From: Avibacterium sp. 21-586
GTDB taxonomy: Bacteria > Pseudomonadota > Gammaproteobacteria > Enterobacterales > Pasteurellaceae
NCBI RefSeq assembly: GCF_026226775.1
Contig: NZ_JAKKOD010000001.1
Location: 1,358,501 to 1,422,500, forward strand
Reading direction: 5' to 3'
DNA length: 64,000 nt
A model generated the notes under the pieces. It worked only from the letters and a program-made list of their open reading frames with translations. It did no database searches and was not told the origin of the DNA. The translations under genes and the position numbers were made by a program. This document shows positions 18,254 to 27,643 of this stretch, piece by piece (the stretch's first letter is position 1; each line of letters begins with the position of its first letter).

Positions 18254-18360
18254 ATTATTATCCTTAAATCTAATTTATAGAGTGGGTGTTTTATTGAGGA
18301 TGCAGATATGAGCAGAGTATTCATATTTCTCTGTAACCAGCTATTTTGATATGCTAGCAT
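18250..18360 (-). CDS. Candidate 36-codon leader peptide coupled to ilvA
   Basis: A short frame starts at ATG 18360 behind a strong AGGAG (5-base spacing). It stops at a TGA overlapping the ilvA start as ATGA. It encodes 36 residues with 5 Ile and 7 Leu, ending in LRIII from three consecutive ATA codons placed directly before the ilvA start. No similarity to a known leader is recognised. Slow translation of the Ile run when charged tRNA-Ile is scarce could alter ilvA initiation, but this is inferred. The strong ribosome site and the coupling are what support real translation. Confidence 0.45.
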   Translation of the reverse strand: MLAYQNSWLQRNMNTLLISASSIKHPLYKLDLRIII

Positions 18361-18393
18361 TTCTGCTCCTAGTTTGTTTAGATCTCGGTAGAA

Positions 18394-18399
18394 ATTATA
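18394..18399 (-). promoter_or_regulatory. ilvA: Possible -10 box of ilvA
   Basis: On the minus strand the sequence is a perfect TATAAT, 34 bases before the ATG of the ilvA leader frame. The corresponding -35 position falls in the ilvD terminator hairpin and is poor (GGCCGT or CGGCCG), so strength or activator dependence is unclear. Confidence 0.35.
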
Positions 18400-18410
18400 A
18401 AAAATTCGCG

Positions 18411-18446
18411 AAAAAACGGCCGCACTTTAATTTACCTTGTGCGGCC
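18411..18446 (-). terminator. Terminator of ilvD built from paired uptake-signal-like sequences
   Basis: Perfect 8-bp arms GGCCGCAC (18418-18425) and GTGCGGCC (18439-18446) are followed on the minus strand by a T run (complement of A at 18411-18416). The arms contain inverted near-copies of the uptake signal, a common terminator design in Haemophilus relatives. Confidence 0.75.
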
Positions 18447-18453
18447 ATTTTAT

Positions 18454-20295
18454 TTAGTCATTTAATTTTGAACGATCTCGCACCGCGCCTTTATCCGCTG
18501 AAGTGGCGAAATAGCCGTACATTTTGAGTGCGAAAGAGACTTCACGCTGACGATTTGCCGGCTTCCAGCCTTTCGCATCTTGTTCTGCGCGGCGTGCGCT
18601 CAATTCTTGTTCCGATACCATTAATTGGATTGAACGATTTGGAATATCGATCTCAATGGTATCACCGTTTTTCACCAAGCCGATTGTTCCACCTGCTGCG
18701 GCTTCTGGCGAACAATGTCCGATAGATAAACCTGATGTACCGCCAGAAAAACGGCCATCAGTTAATAACGCACAGGCTTTGCCTAAGCCCATTGATTTTA
18801 AATAGCTGGTTGGGTAAAGCATTTCTTGCATACCCGGTCCACCTTTTGGCCCCTCGTAACGAATGACCACAACGTGTCCTGCTTGCACTTTGCCGCCGAG
18901 AATGCCGTTTACCGCATCTTCTTGGCTTTCAAATACAATGGCTTTGCCGGTGAATTTTAAGATAGATTCATCCACCCCTGCAGTTTTTACAATACAGCCG
19001 TCCAAGGCGATATTACCGGAAAGCATTGCTAATCCGCCATCTTGGCTATAAGCAAAGGCTTTACTGCGAATACAGCCGTTTTCGCGGTCGTCATCAAGGC
19101 TATCCCAACGGCAATCTTGTGAGAAGGCTTGGGTGGTGCGAATACCCGCAGGCCCTGCACGATAGAATTCACGAATGGCTTGATCTTGAGTGAGCATAAT
19201 GTCGTATTTGGCAATTTGCTCAGCCAAACTTAGCCCTAATACGGTGCGAGTTTGGTTATCAAGCAATCCTGCACGATCTAGCTCACCTAAAATTGCCATA
19301 ATTCCACCCGCTCTATGCACATCTTCCATATGATATTTGGCAGTGTTCGGTGCAACTTTGCTTAAACAAGGCACACGGCGAGAAAGTCTGTCAATGTCTG
19401 CCATAGTGAAATCCACTTCCGCTTCTTGCGCCGCTGCCAATAAATGCAATACGGTATTGGTTGAGCCACCCATTGCAATATCTAAGCTCATTGCATTTTC
19501 AAACGCAGGTTTAGTGGCAATGGAACGTGGCAATACGGATTCATCATCTTGCTGATAATATTTTTGACAAAGTTCAACAATTTGTTTACCCGCATCTAAG
19601 AATAATTGTTTACGATCTTTGTGGGTTGCCAAGCAAGAACCGTTACCCGGCAGGCTTAAGCCTAAGGCTTCGGTTAAACAGTTCATTGAGTTTGCGGTGA
19701 ACATTCCTGAACAAGAACCACAAGTTGGGCAGGCAGAACGCTCAATGGTTTCCACATCAGAATCTGACACATTTTTATCCGCACTTTGCACCATAGCGTC
19801 CACCAAATCTAACTTGATGATTTGATCGGAAAGTTTGGTTTTTCCCGCTTCCATCGGGCCGCCAGAAACAAAAATCGTTGGAATATTCAAGCGCAGTGCG
19901 GCCATCAACATTCCTGGGGTGATTTTATCGCAGTTAGAAATACACACCATTGCGTCTGCACAATGGGCATTTACCATATATTCCACACTGTCGGCGATTA
20001 AATCGCGAGAAGGCAAGGAATACAGCATTCCCCCGTGTCCCATTGCGATGCCATCATCAACGGCAATGGTGTTAAATTCTTTCGCTACACCGCCTGCTTG
20101 CTCAATTTGTTGCGCAACTAATTGTCCAATATCTTTTAGGTGAACGTGGCCTGGTACAAATTGGGTGAAAGAATTGACTACGGCGATAATTGGCTTACCA
20201 AAATCATTTTCTTTCATTCCTGTGGCGCGCCACAATGCACGCGCGCCTGCCATATTGCGGCCTTGTGTACTGGTCGCTGAACGTAGTTTAGGCAT
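18454..20295 (-). CDS. ilvD: Dihydroxy-acid dehydratase
   Basis: The 613-residue iron-sulfur enzyme dehydrates dihydroxy acids to 2-oxoacids in the valine and isoleucine pathways. Cluster and active-site motifs are [10 protein letters not shown] near residue 120 and [20 protein letters not shown] near residue 190, with [20 protein letters not shown] and GRFSGGTSG later. The start at 20295 is chosen over 20316 because GGAGAG precedes it and the protein then begins with the family's normal [10 protein letters not shown]. It is the last gene of the ilvGMD operon. No ilvE is present. Confidence 0.95.
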   Translation of the reverse strand: MPKLRSATSTQGRNMAGARALWRATGMKENDFGKPIIAVVNSFTQFVPGHVHLKDIGQLVAQQIEQAGGVAKEFNTIAVDDGIAMGHGGMLYSLPSRDLIADSVEYMVNAHCADAMVCISNCDKITPGMLMAALRLNIPTIFVSGGPMEAGKTKLSDQIIKLDLVDAMVQSADKNVSDSDVETIERSACPTCGSCSGMFTANSMNCLTEALGLSLPGNGSCLATHKDRKQLFLDAGKQIVELCQKYYQQDDESVLPRSIATKPAFENAMSLDIAMGGSTNTVLHLLAAAQEAEVDFTMADIDRLSRRVPCLSKVAPNTAKYHMEDVHRAGGIMAILGELDRAGLLDNQTRTVLGLSLAEQIAKYDIMLTQDQAIREFYRAGPAGIRTTQAFSQDCRWDSLDDDRENGCIRSKAFAYSQDGGLAMLSGNIALDGCIVKTAGVDESILKFTGKAIVFESQEDAVNGILGGKVQAGHVVVIRYEGPKGGPGMQEMLYPTSYLKSMGLGKACALLTDGRFSGGTSGLSIGHCSPEAAAGGTIGLVKNGDTIEIDIPNRSIQLMVSEQELSARRAEQDAKGWKPANRQREVSFALKMYGYFATSADKGAVRDRSKLND

Positions 20296-20369
20296 AATCT
20301 CTCCAACTTTTATCAAATTCTTTTATTTTTCTGTTCATACAGATAGTGCAATGGCGAAGGTTATTATAG

Positions 20370-20588
20370 CTAGCTTAATGCTAACACATCAGGTAATTTA
20401 ACTAATTGATTTACCAATAATTCCACCGCTCTTTCACTTTGCACCACAACGTGCAAGGTGATTTCTTGTTGTTGGCTTTCGGTTTGTAATTTAATCACTT
20501 CAAAACCGCGATGACGCATTACGCGCAATAGACGTTCTAAGGTTTCTGGGCGTCTGTTGGCGCGGATTGATAATTCATACTGTTGCAT
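20370..20588 (-). CDS. ilvM: Acetolactate synthase II small regulatory subunit
   Basis: The 72-residue ACT-domain protein (MQQYELSIRANRRPETLERL, then VMRHRGFEV) is the IlvM subunit that activates and stabilises the IlvG catalytic subunit. The start at 20588 is 25 bases after ilvG and has a GGGG-containing ribosome site. Longer upstream frames would run back into ilvG. Size and order match ilvGM in enteric bacteria. Confidence 0.88.
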   Translation of the reverse strand: MQQYELSIRANRRPETLERLLRVMRHRGFEVIKLQTESQQQEITLHVVVQSERAVELLVNQLVKLPDVLALS

Positions 20589-20613
20589 AATTTTCCCCAC
20601 AGTTCCTTTTCTA

Positions 20614-22260
20614 TTATTCTTCAAGCATATCCACGTTACAGGCATTAGGTGGTACAAGTGGCCACACGTTTTCTTCTGCTGGGATACAAATATGTAATAA
20701 ATAAGCGCCTTCCGCTTGGAATAAGCGATCTAATGCAGCTTGTACTTCTTCGCCAGATTGAATACGCTCGCCTTTAATATCAAACGCAGAAGCAAGCGTA
20801 ACGAAATCAGGGTTATCATCTAAAATCGTATTACTATGGCGTGCTTGGAAGAATAGGGTTTGCCATTGACGCACCATTCCTAAGCGTTGGTTATCTAATA
20901 AAATGATTTTTACCGGTGTTTTTCCACGTTTAATTGTGCCAAGTTCCTGCACGTTCATCATTAATGAACCATCACCGGTGATTAAAATTACATCATCATT
21001 TGGACGTACTTTCTGTGCACCAATGGCCGCTGGCAAGCCAAAGCCCATTGAACCAAACCCTGCTGAAGTGATGAAATTTTCAGGCGCATAATGTTTCATA
21101 TGCTGTGCTGACCACATTTGATGTTGTCCTACATCAGTAACCACAATGGCATTTTTCGCTTTTTGGTTAGAAACGGTGTTAAGTAACCACCAAGGATTAA
21201 TTGGTTGTTTGCCTTGATTTTCTGCATAACGGAAATCAAAATCTTGTTTTAACTTATTGATTTCTTTATGCCAATCTGCCAAATCTAATTTCATTGCCAA
21301 GGCACGGAAAACTTCACTTAAATCACCACGCAATGCCACATCTGGACGGCGTAATTTGCCTAATTCTGCCACATCAATATCACAATGAATCACTTTAGCG
21401 TGCGGTGCAAAGGTGTCTAATTTGCCCGTTACACGATCGTCAAAACGCGCGCCAAACACTAACAATAAATCAGATTCTTGGGTGGCTAAATTGGCGGCTT
21501 TGGTGCCGTGCATTCCAATCATTCCCATATAATAAGGGGTTTCAGGCAAAATTGCGCCCAAGCCTTTTAAGGTGGAAATACTTGGAATTTCTGTGGTGGC
21601 TAAAAACTCTCGCAAGGCTGGCACGGCGTTCGCCATTCCCACACCACCACCAACATACACCACAGGGCGTTTGGCATTTTTCAATAATTCCACCGCTTTT
21701 TCCAATTCAGCAGGATCAAGTGCGGTTGGTTTTTCCACAGGAATAGTGAAAGGTTGCAAATCGGTTTCGGCAAATTGCACATCTTTTGGAATATCAATAA
21801 GCACAGGGCCAGGGCGACCACTTTGTGCGATTTGGAACGCTTTGGCGATGATTTCGGGCAACTCGTCAATGCTTTGTACAATAAAACTATGTTTAGTGCA
21901 AGCCAGTGATAAGCCCAGAACATCTGCTTCTTGGAAGGCATCTGTACCAATCAATGGCGAAGCAACTTGCCCCGTGATGGCCACCACAGGAATGGAATCC
22001 ATTAACGCATCGCCTAGTCCCGTAATTAAATTGGTTGCCCCTGGGCCTGATGTGGCGATACACACCCCGGTTTTTCTACTAGCTCTGGCATAGCCAATGG
22101 CCGCCATTGCCGCACCTTGCTCATTGCGACAGAGCAAATGCTCCAAACCTGAATCATAAATGGCATCATAAACTGGCATTATTGCCCCACCTGGATAGCC
22201 AAATACGACATCTACATCATGTGCTTTCAAGCATTCCGTTACTAATCTTGCACCGTTCAT
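20614..22260 (-). CDS. ilvG: Acetolactate synthase II large subunit
   Basis: The 548-residue thiamine-diphosphate enzyme is intact and the same length as a functional E. coli IlvG. It has the catalytic glutamate in [15 protein letters not shown], the FAD-region residues, and the TPP motif [17 protein letters not shown]. It makes 2-acetolactate and 2-aceto-2-hydroxybutanoate. The gene lies directly downstream of an attenuated leader region, and expression should follow branched-chain amino acid supply. Confidence 0.95.
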   Translation of the reverse strand: MNGARLVTECLKAHDVDVVFGYPGGAIMPVYDAIYDSGLEHLLCRNEQGAAMAAIGYARASRKTGVCIATSGPGATNLITGLGDALMDSIPVVAITGQVASPLIGTDAFQEADVLGLSLACTKHSFIVQSIDELPEIIAKAFQIAQSGRPGPVLIDIPKDVQFAETDLQPFTIPVEKPTALDPAELEKAVELLKNAKRPVVYVGGGVGMANAVPALREFLATTEIPSISTLKGLGAILPETPYYMGMIGMHGTKAANLATQESDLLLVFGARFDDRVTGKLDTFAPHAKVIHCDIDVAELGKLRRPDVALRGDLSEVFRALAMKLDLADWHKEINKLKQDFDFRYAENQGKQPINPWWLLNTVSNQKAKNAIVVTDVGQHQMWSAQHMKHYAPENFITSAGFGSMGFGLPAAIGAQKVRPNDDVILITGDGSLMMNVQELGTIKRGKTPVKIILLDNQRLGMVRQWQTLFFQARHSNTILDDNPDFVTLASAFDIKGERIQSGEEVQAALDRLFQAEGAYLLHICIPAEENVWPLVPPNACNVDMLEE

Positions 22261-22287
22261 ATTCCACCCCTAATTATTGATTGCTAT

Positions 22288-22320
22288 AAAAAAAGCCTCT
22301 CGAAGTTCTCTGCGAGGGGC
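22288..22320 (-). terminator. Attenuator terminator of the ilvGMD operon
   Basis: In the transcript GCCCCTCG pairs with CGAGAGGC (22313-22320 with 22295-22302, one mismatch), followed by seven U (22288-22294). An alternative pairing of CTGCGGGG (22374-22381) with CCCCTCGCAG (22310-22319, one bulged base) would disrupt it. The segment at 22394-22400 can instead pair with 22372-22378. These are the pause, antiterminator and terminator structures of classical attenuation. Confidence 0.85.
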
Positions 22321-22352
22321 TTTCTATATACAAATTAAGTTATCAATTTATT

Positions 22353-22436
22353 CTATTTGTTAGCAAGCCAAAACCCCGCAGTGTTTACCACCACGAGGTT
22401 AATAATAATGCCAATAAGAGAATAAAATTTTTTCAT
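22353..22436 (-). CDS. ilvL: ilv operon leader peptide
   Basis: A 27-residue frame begins MKKFYSLIGIIINLVVVN and ends WLANK. It holds four Ile, three Leu and three Val residues, most of them clustered at residues 7-17, immediately before and within the RNA segment that forms the first hairpin. A ribosome stalled on these codons would free the antiterminator segment and allow ilvG transcription. Length, codon cluster and the following attenuator identify it as an ilvL equivalent. Confidence 0.85.
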   Translation of the reverse strand: MKKFYSLIGIIINLVVVNTAGFWLANK

Positions 22437-22477
22437 TGTCTGAATCCGATTTAAGCATTGCGCTTTTAATGCTGTTA

Positions 22478-22505
22478 TTGATACCACATTCAAAATAGAA
22501 ATCAA
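22478..22505 (-). promoter_or_regulatory. Candidate promoter of ilvLGMD
   Basis: On the minus strand TTGATT (22500-22505) and TATCAA (22478-22483) are separated by 16 bases and lie about 40 bases before the leader peptide start. The match is moderate. No other candidate in the 140 bases upstream looks better. Confidence 0.45.
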
Positions 22506-22577
22506 GGAATTTTTTATATTTCGCAATCGTTTTCTTATGAAATAAAAACGGTGGTATGAAATTTCTTCAATTTTAGC

Positions 22578-23510
22578 TTAATTTAAGCGTTTAATTGCAT
22601 CAATGACTAAATCCCAAAAGCCTTCATGATCTAATTTTGTTGCAACTTGAGTGTTGCAGGGTTTGGGTGGATAGCGAAAATCGGCTACCGTCATTCCTAA
22701 CGTATGTGTTCCGGTCAACTCAATATGTACAGGAACTTTTTGTGTTTCGATTAAGTTAGGATTAATAACATAAGCAACTGCGCAAGGATCGTGTACGGGT
22801 GGATCGTTAAACCCTTGAGCCTGTTTGTACATTTTGCCAAAAAAAGCTAACAACTCAACCACAAATTGGGCTGGCTTAGTCCCAATTTCTGCAATACGCT
22901 TAACAACATCAGGTGTAGCTAGCGCTTGATGTGTTAAATCTAATCCAATCATTGTTACTTGCCAGCCTGCACTAAATACAATATGCGCAGCTTCGGGATC
23001 AATTTTTATGTTAAATTCCGCTACAGCACTCCAGTTACCTGTATGATAACCTCCCCCCATTAGGACAACCTCTTTAACTCGCTCAATAATCCTAGGTTCA
23101 AGGCGAGCAGCAAGAGCGATATTTGTTAATCCTCCAGTAGGAACCAAGGTGATGGTTTTAGCAGGGTGCAACATGATTAAATCGATTATTAATTGTACAG
23201 CATGTGAAGGGTGAAAAGATTGGCTTGGTTTCGGTAGGATTGGACCATCTAAGCCAGATTCACCATGAATTGATGGGGCAAGCTCTATTTCCCTAATTAA
23301 AGGACGATCCGCCCCTTTAGCAAACGGAATTCCTTTTATATTTGCAATTTCCGCAATGGCTAATGCATTGTAAGATACTTTTTCTAAAGTTTGATTGCCT
23401 ACTACCGTGGTAACCGCTAATAATTCAATATCAGGATTACCATAAGCTAATAGCATAGCTATTGCATCATCATGACCAGGATCGCAATCTAAAATGATTT
23501 TTTTACCCAT
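22578..23510 (-). CDS. Ribonucleoside hydrolase, RihA/RihB-like
   Basis: The 310-residue protein is an inosine-uridine-preferring nucleoside hydrolase. It has the calcium-binding start IILDCDPGHDDAIAML, AEFNIKIDPEAA in the middle and PPVHDPCAVAYV near the end. It splits nucleosides to free base and ribose. Sequence is closest in feel to pyrimidine-specific RihB. ATG 23510 is preferred over 23528 because AAGGAG lies just ahead of it. It diverges from the rbs operon, which imports and phosphorylates ribose, so shared control by RbsR is likely. Confidence 0.85.
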   Translation of the reverse strand: MGKKIILDCDPGHDDAIAMLLAYGNPDIELLAVTTVVGNQTLEKVSYNALAIAEIANIKGIPFAKGADRPLIREIELAPSIHGESGLDGPILPKPSQSFHPSHAVQLIIDLIMLHPAKTITLVPTGGLTNIALAARLEPRIIERVKEVVLMGGGYHTGNWSAVAEFNIKIDPEAAHIVFSAGWQVTMIGLDLTHQALATPDVVKRIAEIGTKPAQFVVELLAFFGKMYKQAQGFNDPPVHDPCAVAYVINPNLIETQKVPVHIELTGTHTLGMTVADFRYPPKPCNTQVATKLDHEGFWDLVIDAIKRLN

Positions 23511-23646
23511 ATTTTTCTCCTTAATCATTTATTGATATTCCATTTATTTATACTTTACTGGGGTTATAAGATAAATTTTTTGAACTACTTCACAAATTTG
23601 AAGATTGTTACTTTTAATTTTCACTTAATTATTCTATTTTTATTTT

Positions 23647-23662
23647 ATCGAAACGTTTCGAT
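23647..23662. promoter_or_regulatory. RbsR-type operator
   Basis: ATCGAAACGTTTCGAT is a perfect 16-bp palindrome with the central CG typical of LacI-family operators, and closely resembles the known RbsR site AGCGAAACGTTTCGCT. It lies 20 bases before the rbsD start and in the shared region with the divergent nucleoside hydrolase. The matching regulator gene is at 28610. Confidence 0.8.
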
Positions 23663-23682
23663 ATGGTTTTTAGGGAGGCAAT

Positions 23683-24102
23683 ATGAAGAAAACAGGCATT
23701 TTGAATGCGCCGCTGTCATTGCAAATAGCGCAACTCGGGCATACGGATTTTTTAACGATTTGTGATGCAGGCTTACCCATTCCAGTGGGAATGGAAACCG
23801 TAGATCTTGCCTTGAGCGCAGGGATTCCAAGTTTTTTATCGGTTTTTGATGCCGTAGTGGGTGAATGTTTTGTGGAACGAGTGATTTTAGCCAAAGAAAT
23901 TGAACGCCAAAACCCGAGCATTCATCAAGCGTTATTGCAGAAACTTGAACAATTAGCGCGACAACAAAACAACGAAATTACAGTGGATTATGTATCCCAC
24001 GAAGAATTTAAAGCCTTGAGCCAAGAGAGCAAAGCTATAGTGCGTTCGGGCGAATGTACGCCTTATGCCAATATTATTCTTGTTTCAGGTGTACCATTTT
24101 AA
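23683..24102 (+). CDS. rbsD: D-ribose pyranase
   Basis: The 139-residue protein matches Rbs[21 protein letters not shown] with the catalytic His20, DAGLPIP and the C-terminal [13 protein letters not shown]. It speeds conversion of beta-pyranose to furanose ribose, the form suitable for ribokinase. It is the first gene of rbsDACBKR, with a GGGAGG ribosome site. Confidence 0.93.
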   Translation: MKKTGILNAPLSLQIAQLGHTDFLTICDAGLPIPVGMETVDLALSAGIPSFLSVFDAVVGECFVERVILAKEIERQNPSIHQALLQKLEQLARQQNNEITVDYVSHEEFKALSQESKAIVRSGECTPYANIILVSGVPF

Positions 24103-24111
24103 GGGGGCGTG

Positions 24112-25599
24112 ATGAAACCCATTTTAAGATTAGACAACATTTGTAAATCCTTCCCCGGCGTGCGTGCATTACATAATGCAAGCCTGTCCGTTTATGCGGG
24201 GCGAGTGATGGCATTAATGGGCGAAAATGGCGCAGGCAAATCAACCTTGATGAAAATTCTCACCGGGATTTATCAGCAAGATAGCGGAGAGATTTATTTT
24301 CACGGAGAGAAAGTGCGGTATAAAAATCCGAAATTTTCTCAGTTAGCGGGAATCAGTATTATTCATCAAGAACTCAATATTATTCCTAACTTAACCATTG
24401 CCGAAAATATTTTCTTAGGGCGAGAATTTACCCATAAATTTGGCGGTATTGATTGGGCTAAAATGACGGAAGAATCCGCAAAATTGCTTCAACGTTTGAA
24501 AGTTAAACATCACCCTTCAACACCTGTTGCAAAACTTTCCTTAGGTGAGTTGCAAATGATTGAAATCGCCAAAGCATTAAGTTTTGATGCCAAGGTGATT
24601 ATTATGGACGAGCCAACCGATGCTTTAACCGATTCTGAAACTCAAGCCCTGTTTGACGTCATTCAAGAACTGAAAGCGGAAGGTTGTGGGATCGTATTTA
24701 TCTCTCATCGAATGCAAGATATTTTTACCATTTGTGATGATGTTACCATTTTACGCGATGGCGAGTTTATTGCAGAAAGTGAGCTTTCCGCCATTAATGA
24801 AGAACAGCTTATTGAACTAATGGTGGGCAGAAAGCTGGAAGAACAATATCCTCATCTTGATAGCCCTATTGGTGAGCCGGTATTACGTGTGCAAAATTTG
24901 ACGGGGCAGGGCGTTAATAACGTGTCTTTTCAGTTAAATCGCGGTGAAATTCTTGGCGTGTCAGGTTTAATGGGGGCCGGTAGAACAGAATTGATGAAAC
25001 TCATTTATGGTGCGTTACCGAAAAAGAGCGGTGAGATTTTTCTACATAATCGTGCCTTGGCGATTCGATCCCCACAAGATGGCTTAAATAATGGCATTGT
25101 GTATATTTCTGAAGATCGTAAGGGGGATGGCTTGGTGTTGGGAATGTCAATTAAAGAAAATATGACACTCACTGCATTAAAGCAGCTCACTAAGAATGGG
25201 GCGATCGATCACCGTGCTGAAAAAATGACCGTCAATGATTTTATTCTACTCTTTAATGTGAAAACCCCTTCAATGGATCAAACGATCGGCTTGTTATCAG
25301 GCGGTAATCAACAAAAAGTGGCGATTGCCAAAGGATTGATGACACGGCCTGATGTCTTAATTTTAGATGAGCCAACTCGTGGTATTGATGTAGGGGCAAA
25401 AAAGGAAATTTATCAGTTAATCAATAAATTTAAAGAAGAAGGAATGAGCATTATCGTGGTTTCTTCCGATATGCCGGAAATTATTGGTATGAGTGATCGT
25501 GTTTTGGTGATGAATAATGGCGAAATTTGTGGTGAATTCTTGCGTGAAGAAGTGAGCCAAGAAAAGCTCTTAACTGCCGCTATCACGCAACAGCATTAA
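24112..25599 (+). CDS. rbsA: Ribose ABC transporter ATP-binding protein
   Basis: The 495-residue protein has two tandem ABC domains. The first contains GENGAGKST at about residue 38 and [15 protein letters not shown], the second [15 protein letters not shown] and [18 protein letters not shown]. It energises ribose uptake with RbsC. ATG 24112 directly behind AAGGGGG is preferred over the GTG at 24109. It follows rbsD by 9 bases. Confidence 0.95.
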   Translation: MKPILRLDNICKSFPGVRALHNASLSVYAGRVMALMGENGAGKSTLMKILTGIYQQDSGEIYFHGEKVRYKNPKFSQLAGISIIHQELNIIPNLTIAENIFLGREFTHKFGGIDWAKMTEESAKLLQRLKVKHHPSTPVAKLSLGELQMIEIAKALSFDAKVIIMDEPTDALTDSETQALFDVIQELKAEGCGIVFISHRMQDIFTICDDVTILRDGEFIAESELSAINEEQLIELMVGRKLEEQYPHLDSPIGEPVLRVQNLTGQGVNNVSFQLNRGEILGVSGLMGAGRTELMKLIYGALPKKSGEIFLHNRALAIRSPQDGLNNGIVYISEDRKGDGLVLGMSIKENMTLTALKQLTKNGAIDHRAEKMTVNDFILLFNVKTPSMDQTIGLLSGGNQQKVAIAKGLMTRPDVLILDEPTRGIDVGAKKEIYQLINKFKEEGMSIIVVSSDMPEIIGMSDRVLVMNNGEICGEFLREEVSQEKLLTAAITQQH

Positions 25600-25610
25600 A
25601 AGGATAAATT

Positions 25611-26567
25611 ATGACAACAACAAAATTAAAAAATTTCCTGATTGAGCAGCGTTCAATTTTGGCTTTAATTGTCTTGATTGTAATTGTTTCTAGCATTAAT
25701 TCGAATTTTTTCACAATGGATAATTTGCTGAATATTTTGCGTCAAACCTCAGTCAATGCCATTATCGCAGTGGGAATGACCTTTGTGATTTTAACTGCTG
25801 GGATCGATCTTTCAGTAGGATCGGTATTGGCATTAACTGGTGCGATTGCCGCCTCACTGGTGAACCTTGATTTATCTATTTTCATTGTGATTCCCCTTGT
25901 TTTATTCTGTGGCACCTTATTAGGTGGCATCAGTGGTGTGATTATCGCGAAAGGTAAAGTTCAGGCTTTCATCGCCACCTTGGTAACAATGACCTTATTG
26001 CGTGGCGTAACAATGGTTTATACCGATGGACGACCAATCAGCCTTGGTTTTTCTGATGTTGCAGATCAATTTTCTTTCCTTGGAACAGGGTATTTATTTA
26101 ATATTCCTTTCCCAATTTGGTTAATGGCAATTATTTTCCTTGTTGCTTGGTATATCTTAAAACATACTCCAATGGGACGTTATATTTATGCCCTAGGTGG
26201 CAATGAATCGGCAACCCGTTTATCAGGCATTAATGTCGATAAAGTAAAAATATTCGTGTATGCGGTAAGCGGATTTTTAGCCACCGTTGCAGGATTGATA
26301 GTGACTTCCAGATTATCTTCCGCACAGCCAACCGCGGGCGTGTCCTATGAGCTTGATGCGATCGCCGCAGTTGTTGTCGGTGGTACAAGTTTAATGGGCG
26401 GAAAAGGGCGTATCTTTGGCACATTAATTGGTGCGCTGATTATTGGATTCTTAAATAATGCGTTGAATTTATTAGATATTTCTTCTTACTATCAAATGAT
26501 TGCAAAATCAATCGTTATTTTGGCAGCTGTACTTACCGATCATTTTTTCAGTCGAAAAAATGCTTAA
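25611..26567 (+). CDS. rbsC: Ribose ABC transporter permease
   Basis: The 318-residue protein has 8-10 membrane segments and the RbsC pattern: VGMTFVILTAGIDLSVGSVL, the cytoplasmic GGNESATRLSGINVDKVK loop that contacts RbsA, and YELDAIAAVVVGGTSLMGG. It forms the membrane channel of the ribose importer. It lies 11 bases after rbsA. Confidence 0.95.
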   Translation: MTTTKLKNFLIEQRSILALIVLIVIVSSINSNFFTMDNLLNILRQTSVNAIIAVGMTFVILTAGIDLSVGSVLALTGAIAASLVNLDLSIFIVIPLVLFCGTLLGGISGVIIAKGKVQAFIATLVTMTLLRGVTMVYTDGRPISLGFSDVADQFSFLGTGYLFNIPFPIWLMAIIFLVAWYILKHTPMGRYIYALGGNESATRLSGINVDKVKIFVYAVSGFLATVAGLIVTSRLSSAQPTAGVSYELDAIAAVVVGGTSLMGGKGRIFGTLIGALIIGFLNNALNLLDISSYYQMIAKSIVILAAVLTDHFFSRKNA

Positions 26568-26597
26568 CTTAAACTCACCTAATGAAAGGAGATGTGT

Positions 26598-27476
26598 ATG
26601 AAAAAATTAACGTTACTGGCGTCTGCAGTGATTCTTGGTTCGGCTGTTAGCCAAGCGGTGGTAGCAAAAGAGACCATTGCATTAGCCGTTTCAACTTTAG
26701 ATAATCCGTTTTTTGTTACCCTAAAAGAAGGGGCAGAAAAAGAAGCGGATAAATTGGGCTATAACTTTGTGGTTTTAGATTCACAAAATGATCCAGCAAA
26801 AGAGCTGGCGAATGTTGAAGATGTCACTGTACGCGGTGCAAAAGTATTACTGATTAACCCAACGGATTCTACCGCAGTAGCAAGTGCGGTGCGAATGGCA
26901 AATCAAAAAAATATTCCTGTGATTACCTTGGACCGCGGTGCAGCGCAAGGTAAAGTGGTGAGCCATATTGCTTCTGATAATGTGGCTGGCGGAAAAATGG
27001 CAGGGGATTTCATCGCAGAAAAATTAGGAAATAATGCGAAAGTCATTCAATTAGAAGGTATTGCTGGAACGTCCGCTGCGCGTGAACGTGGTGAAGGTTT
27101 TAAACAAGCGGTAGAAGCACATAAATTTGACGTATTAGCCAGTCAGCCTGCAGATTTTGATCGCACCAAAGGCTTAAATGTAATGGAAAACTTACTCACT
27201 GCGCAACCAAATGTGCAAGCGGTATTTGCTCAGAATGATGAAATGGCACTCGGTGCAATTCGAGCTGTTCAAGCAGCGAATAAATCTGTGTTAATTGTTG
27301 GGTTTGATGGCACAGATGATGGCGTAAAAGCAGTAAAAAGTGGCAAGTTGGCTGCGACTATTGCACAACAACCAGCGTTGATCGGTGCATTAGGCGTGCA
27401 GACTGCTGACAAGGTGATTAAAGGTGAACCTGTTGAAGCACAAATCCCTGTGCCATTAAAAGTGGTCAGTCAATAA
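26598..27476 (+). CDS. rbsB: Ribose-binding periplasmic protein
   Basis: The 292-residue protein has a signal peptide ([20 protein letters not shown]) and the type I sugar-binding fold: [38 protein letters not shown] and [20 protein letters not shown] 26598 is preferred over 26592 because it is 7 bases from AAAGGA. A perfect hairpin 10 bases after the stop would favour high expression relative to the downstream kinase. Confidence 0.95.
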   Translation: MKKLTLLASAVILGSAVSQAVVAKETIALAVSTLDNPFFVTLKEGAEKEADKLGYNFVVLDSQNDPAKELANVEDVTVRGAKVLLINPTDSTAVASAVRMANQKNIPVITLDRGAAQGKVVSHIASDNVAGGKMAGDFIAEKLGNNAKVIQLEGIAGTSAARERGEGFKQAVEAHKFDVLASQPADFDRTKGLNVMENLLTAQPNVQAVFAQNDEMALGAIRAVQAANKSVLIVGFDGTDDGVKAVKSGKLAATIAQQPALIGALGVQTADKVIKGEPVEAQIPVPLKVVSQ

Positions 27477-27486
27477 TCCTTTAATT

Positions 27487-27517
27487 ATTCAAGGCGGATT
27501 TTCTATTCGCCTTGAAT
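27487..27517 (+). terminator. Hairpin after rbsB
   Basis: Perfect 10-bp arms ATTCAAGGCG (27487-27496) and CGCCTTGAAT (27508-27517) with an 11-base loop are followed by only a few T. It may be a partial terminator or a 3' stabilising structure between rbsB and rbsK. An uptake signal follows at 27603-27611. Confidence 0.7.
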
Positions 27518-27643
27518 TTCACTTTTGTATATTGAGTGTATTGCCAAATATTTTTCGTGTAATCAGGTTTCGTCAATGTATTTCGCAATATGCACAAAAT
27601 ATAAGTGCGGTGCTTTTTTTCGTGATTTTTATAAGGAATAACT

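Noticed and set aside
21572-22093. 173-codon open frame antisense to ilvG
   Set aside because: It mirrors the codon structure of a strongly conserved enzyme, lacks a ribosome site and has no protein-family look. Similar antisense frames in ilvD, tex, rbsK and htpG were rejected for the same reason.
23532-23765. 77-codon + strand frame running into rbsD
   Set aside because: It crosses the RbsR operator and overlaps rbsD in another frame. rbsD has a strong ribosome site and full family match.
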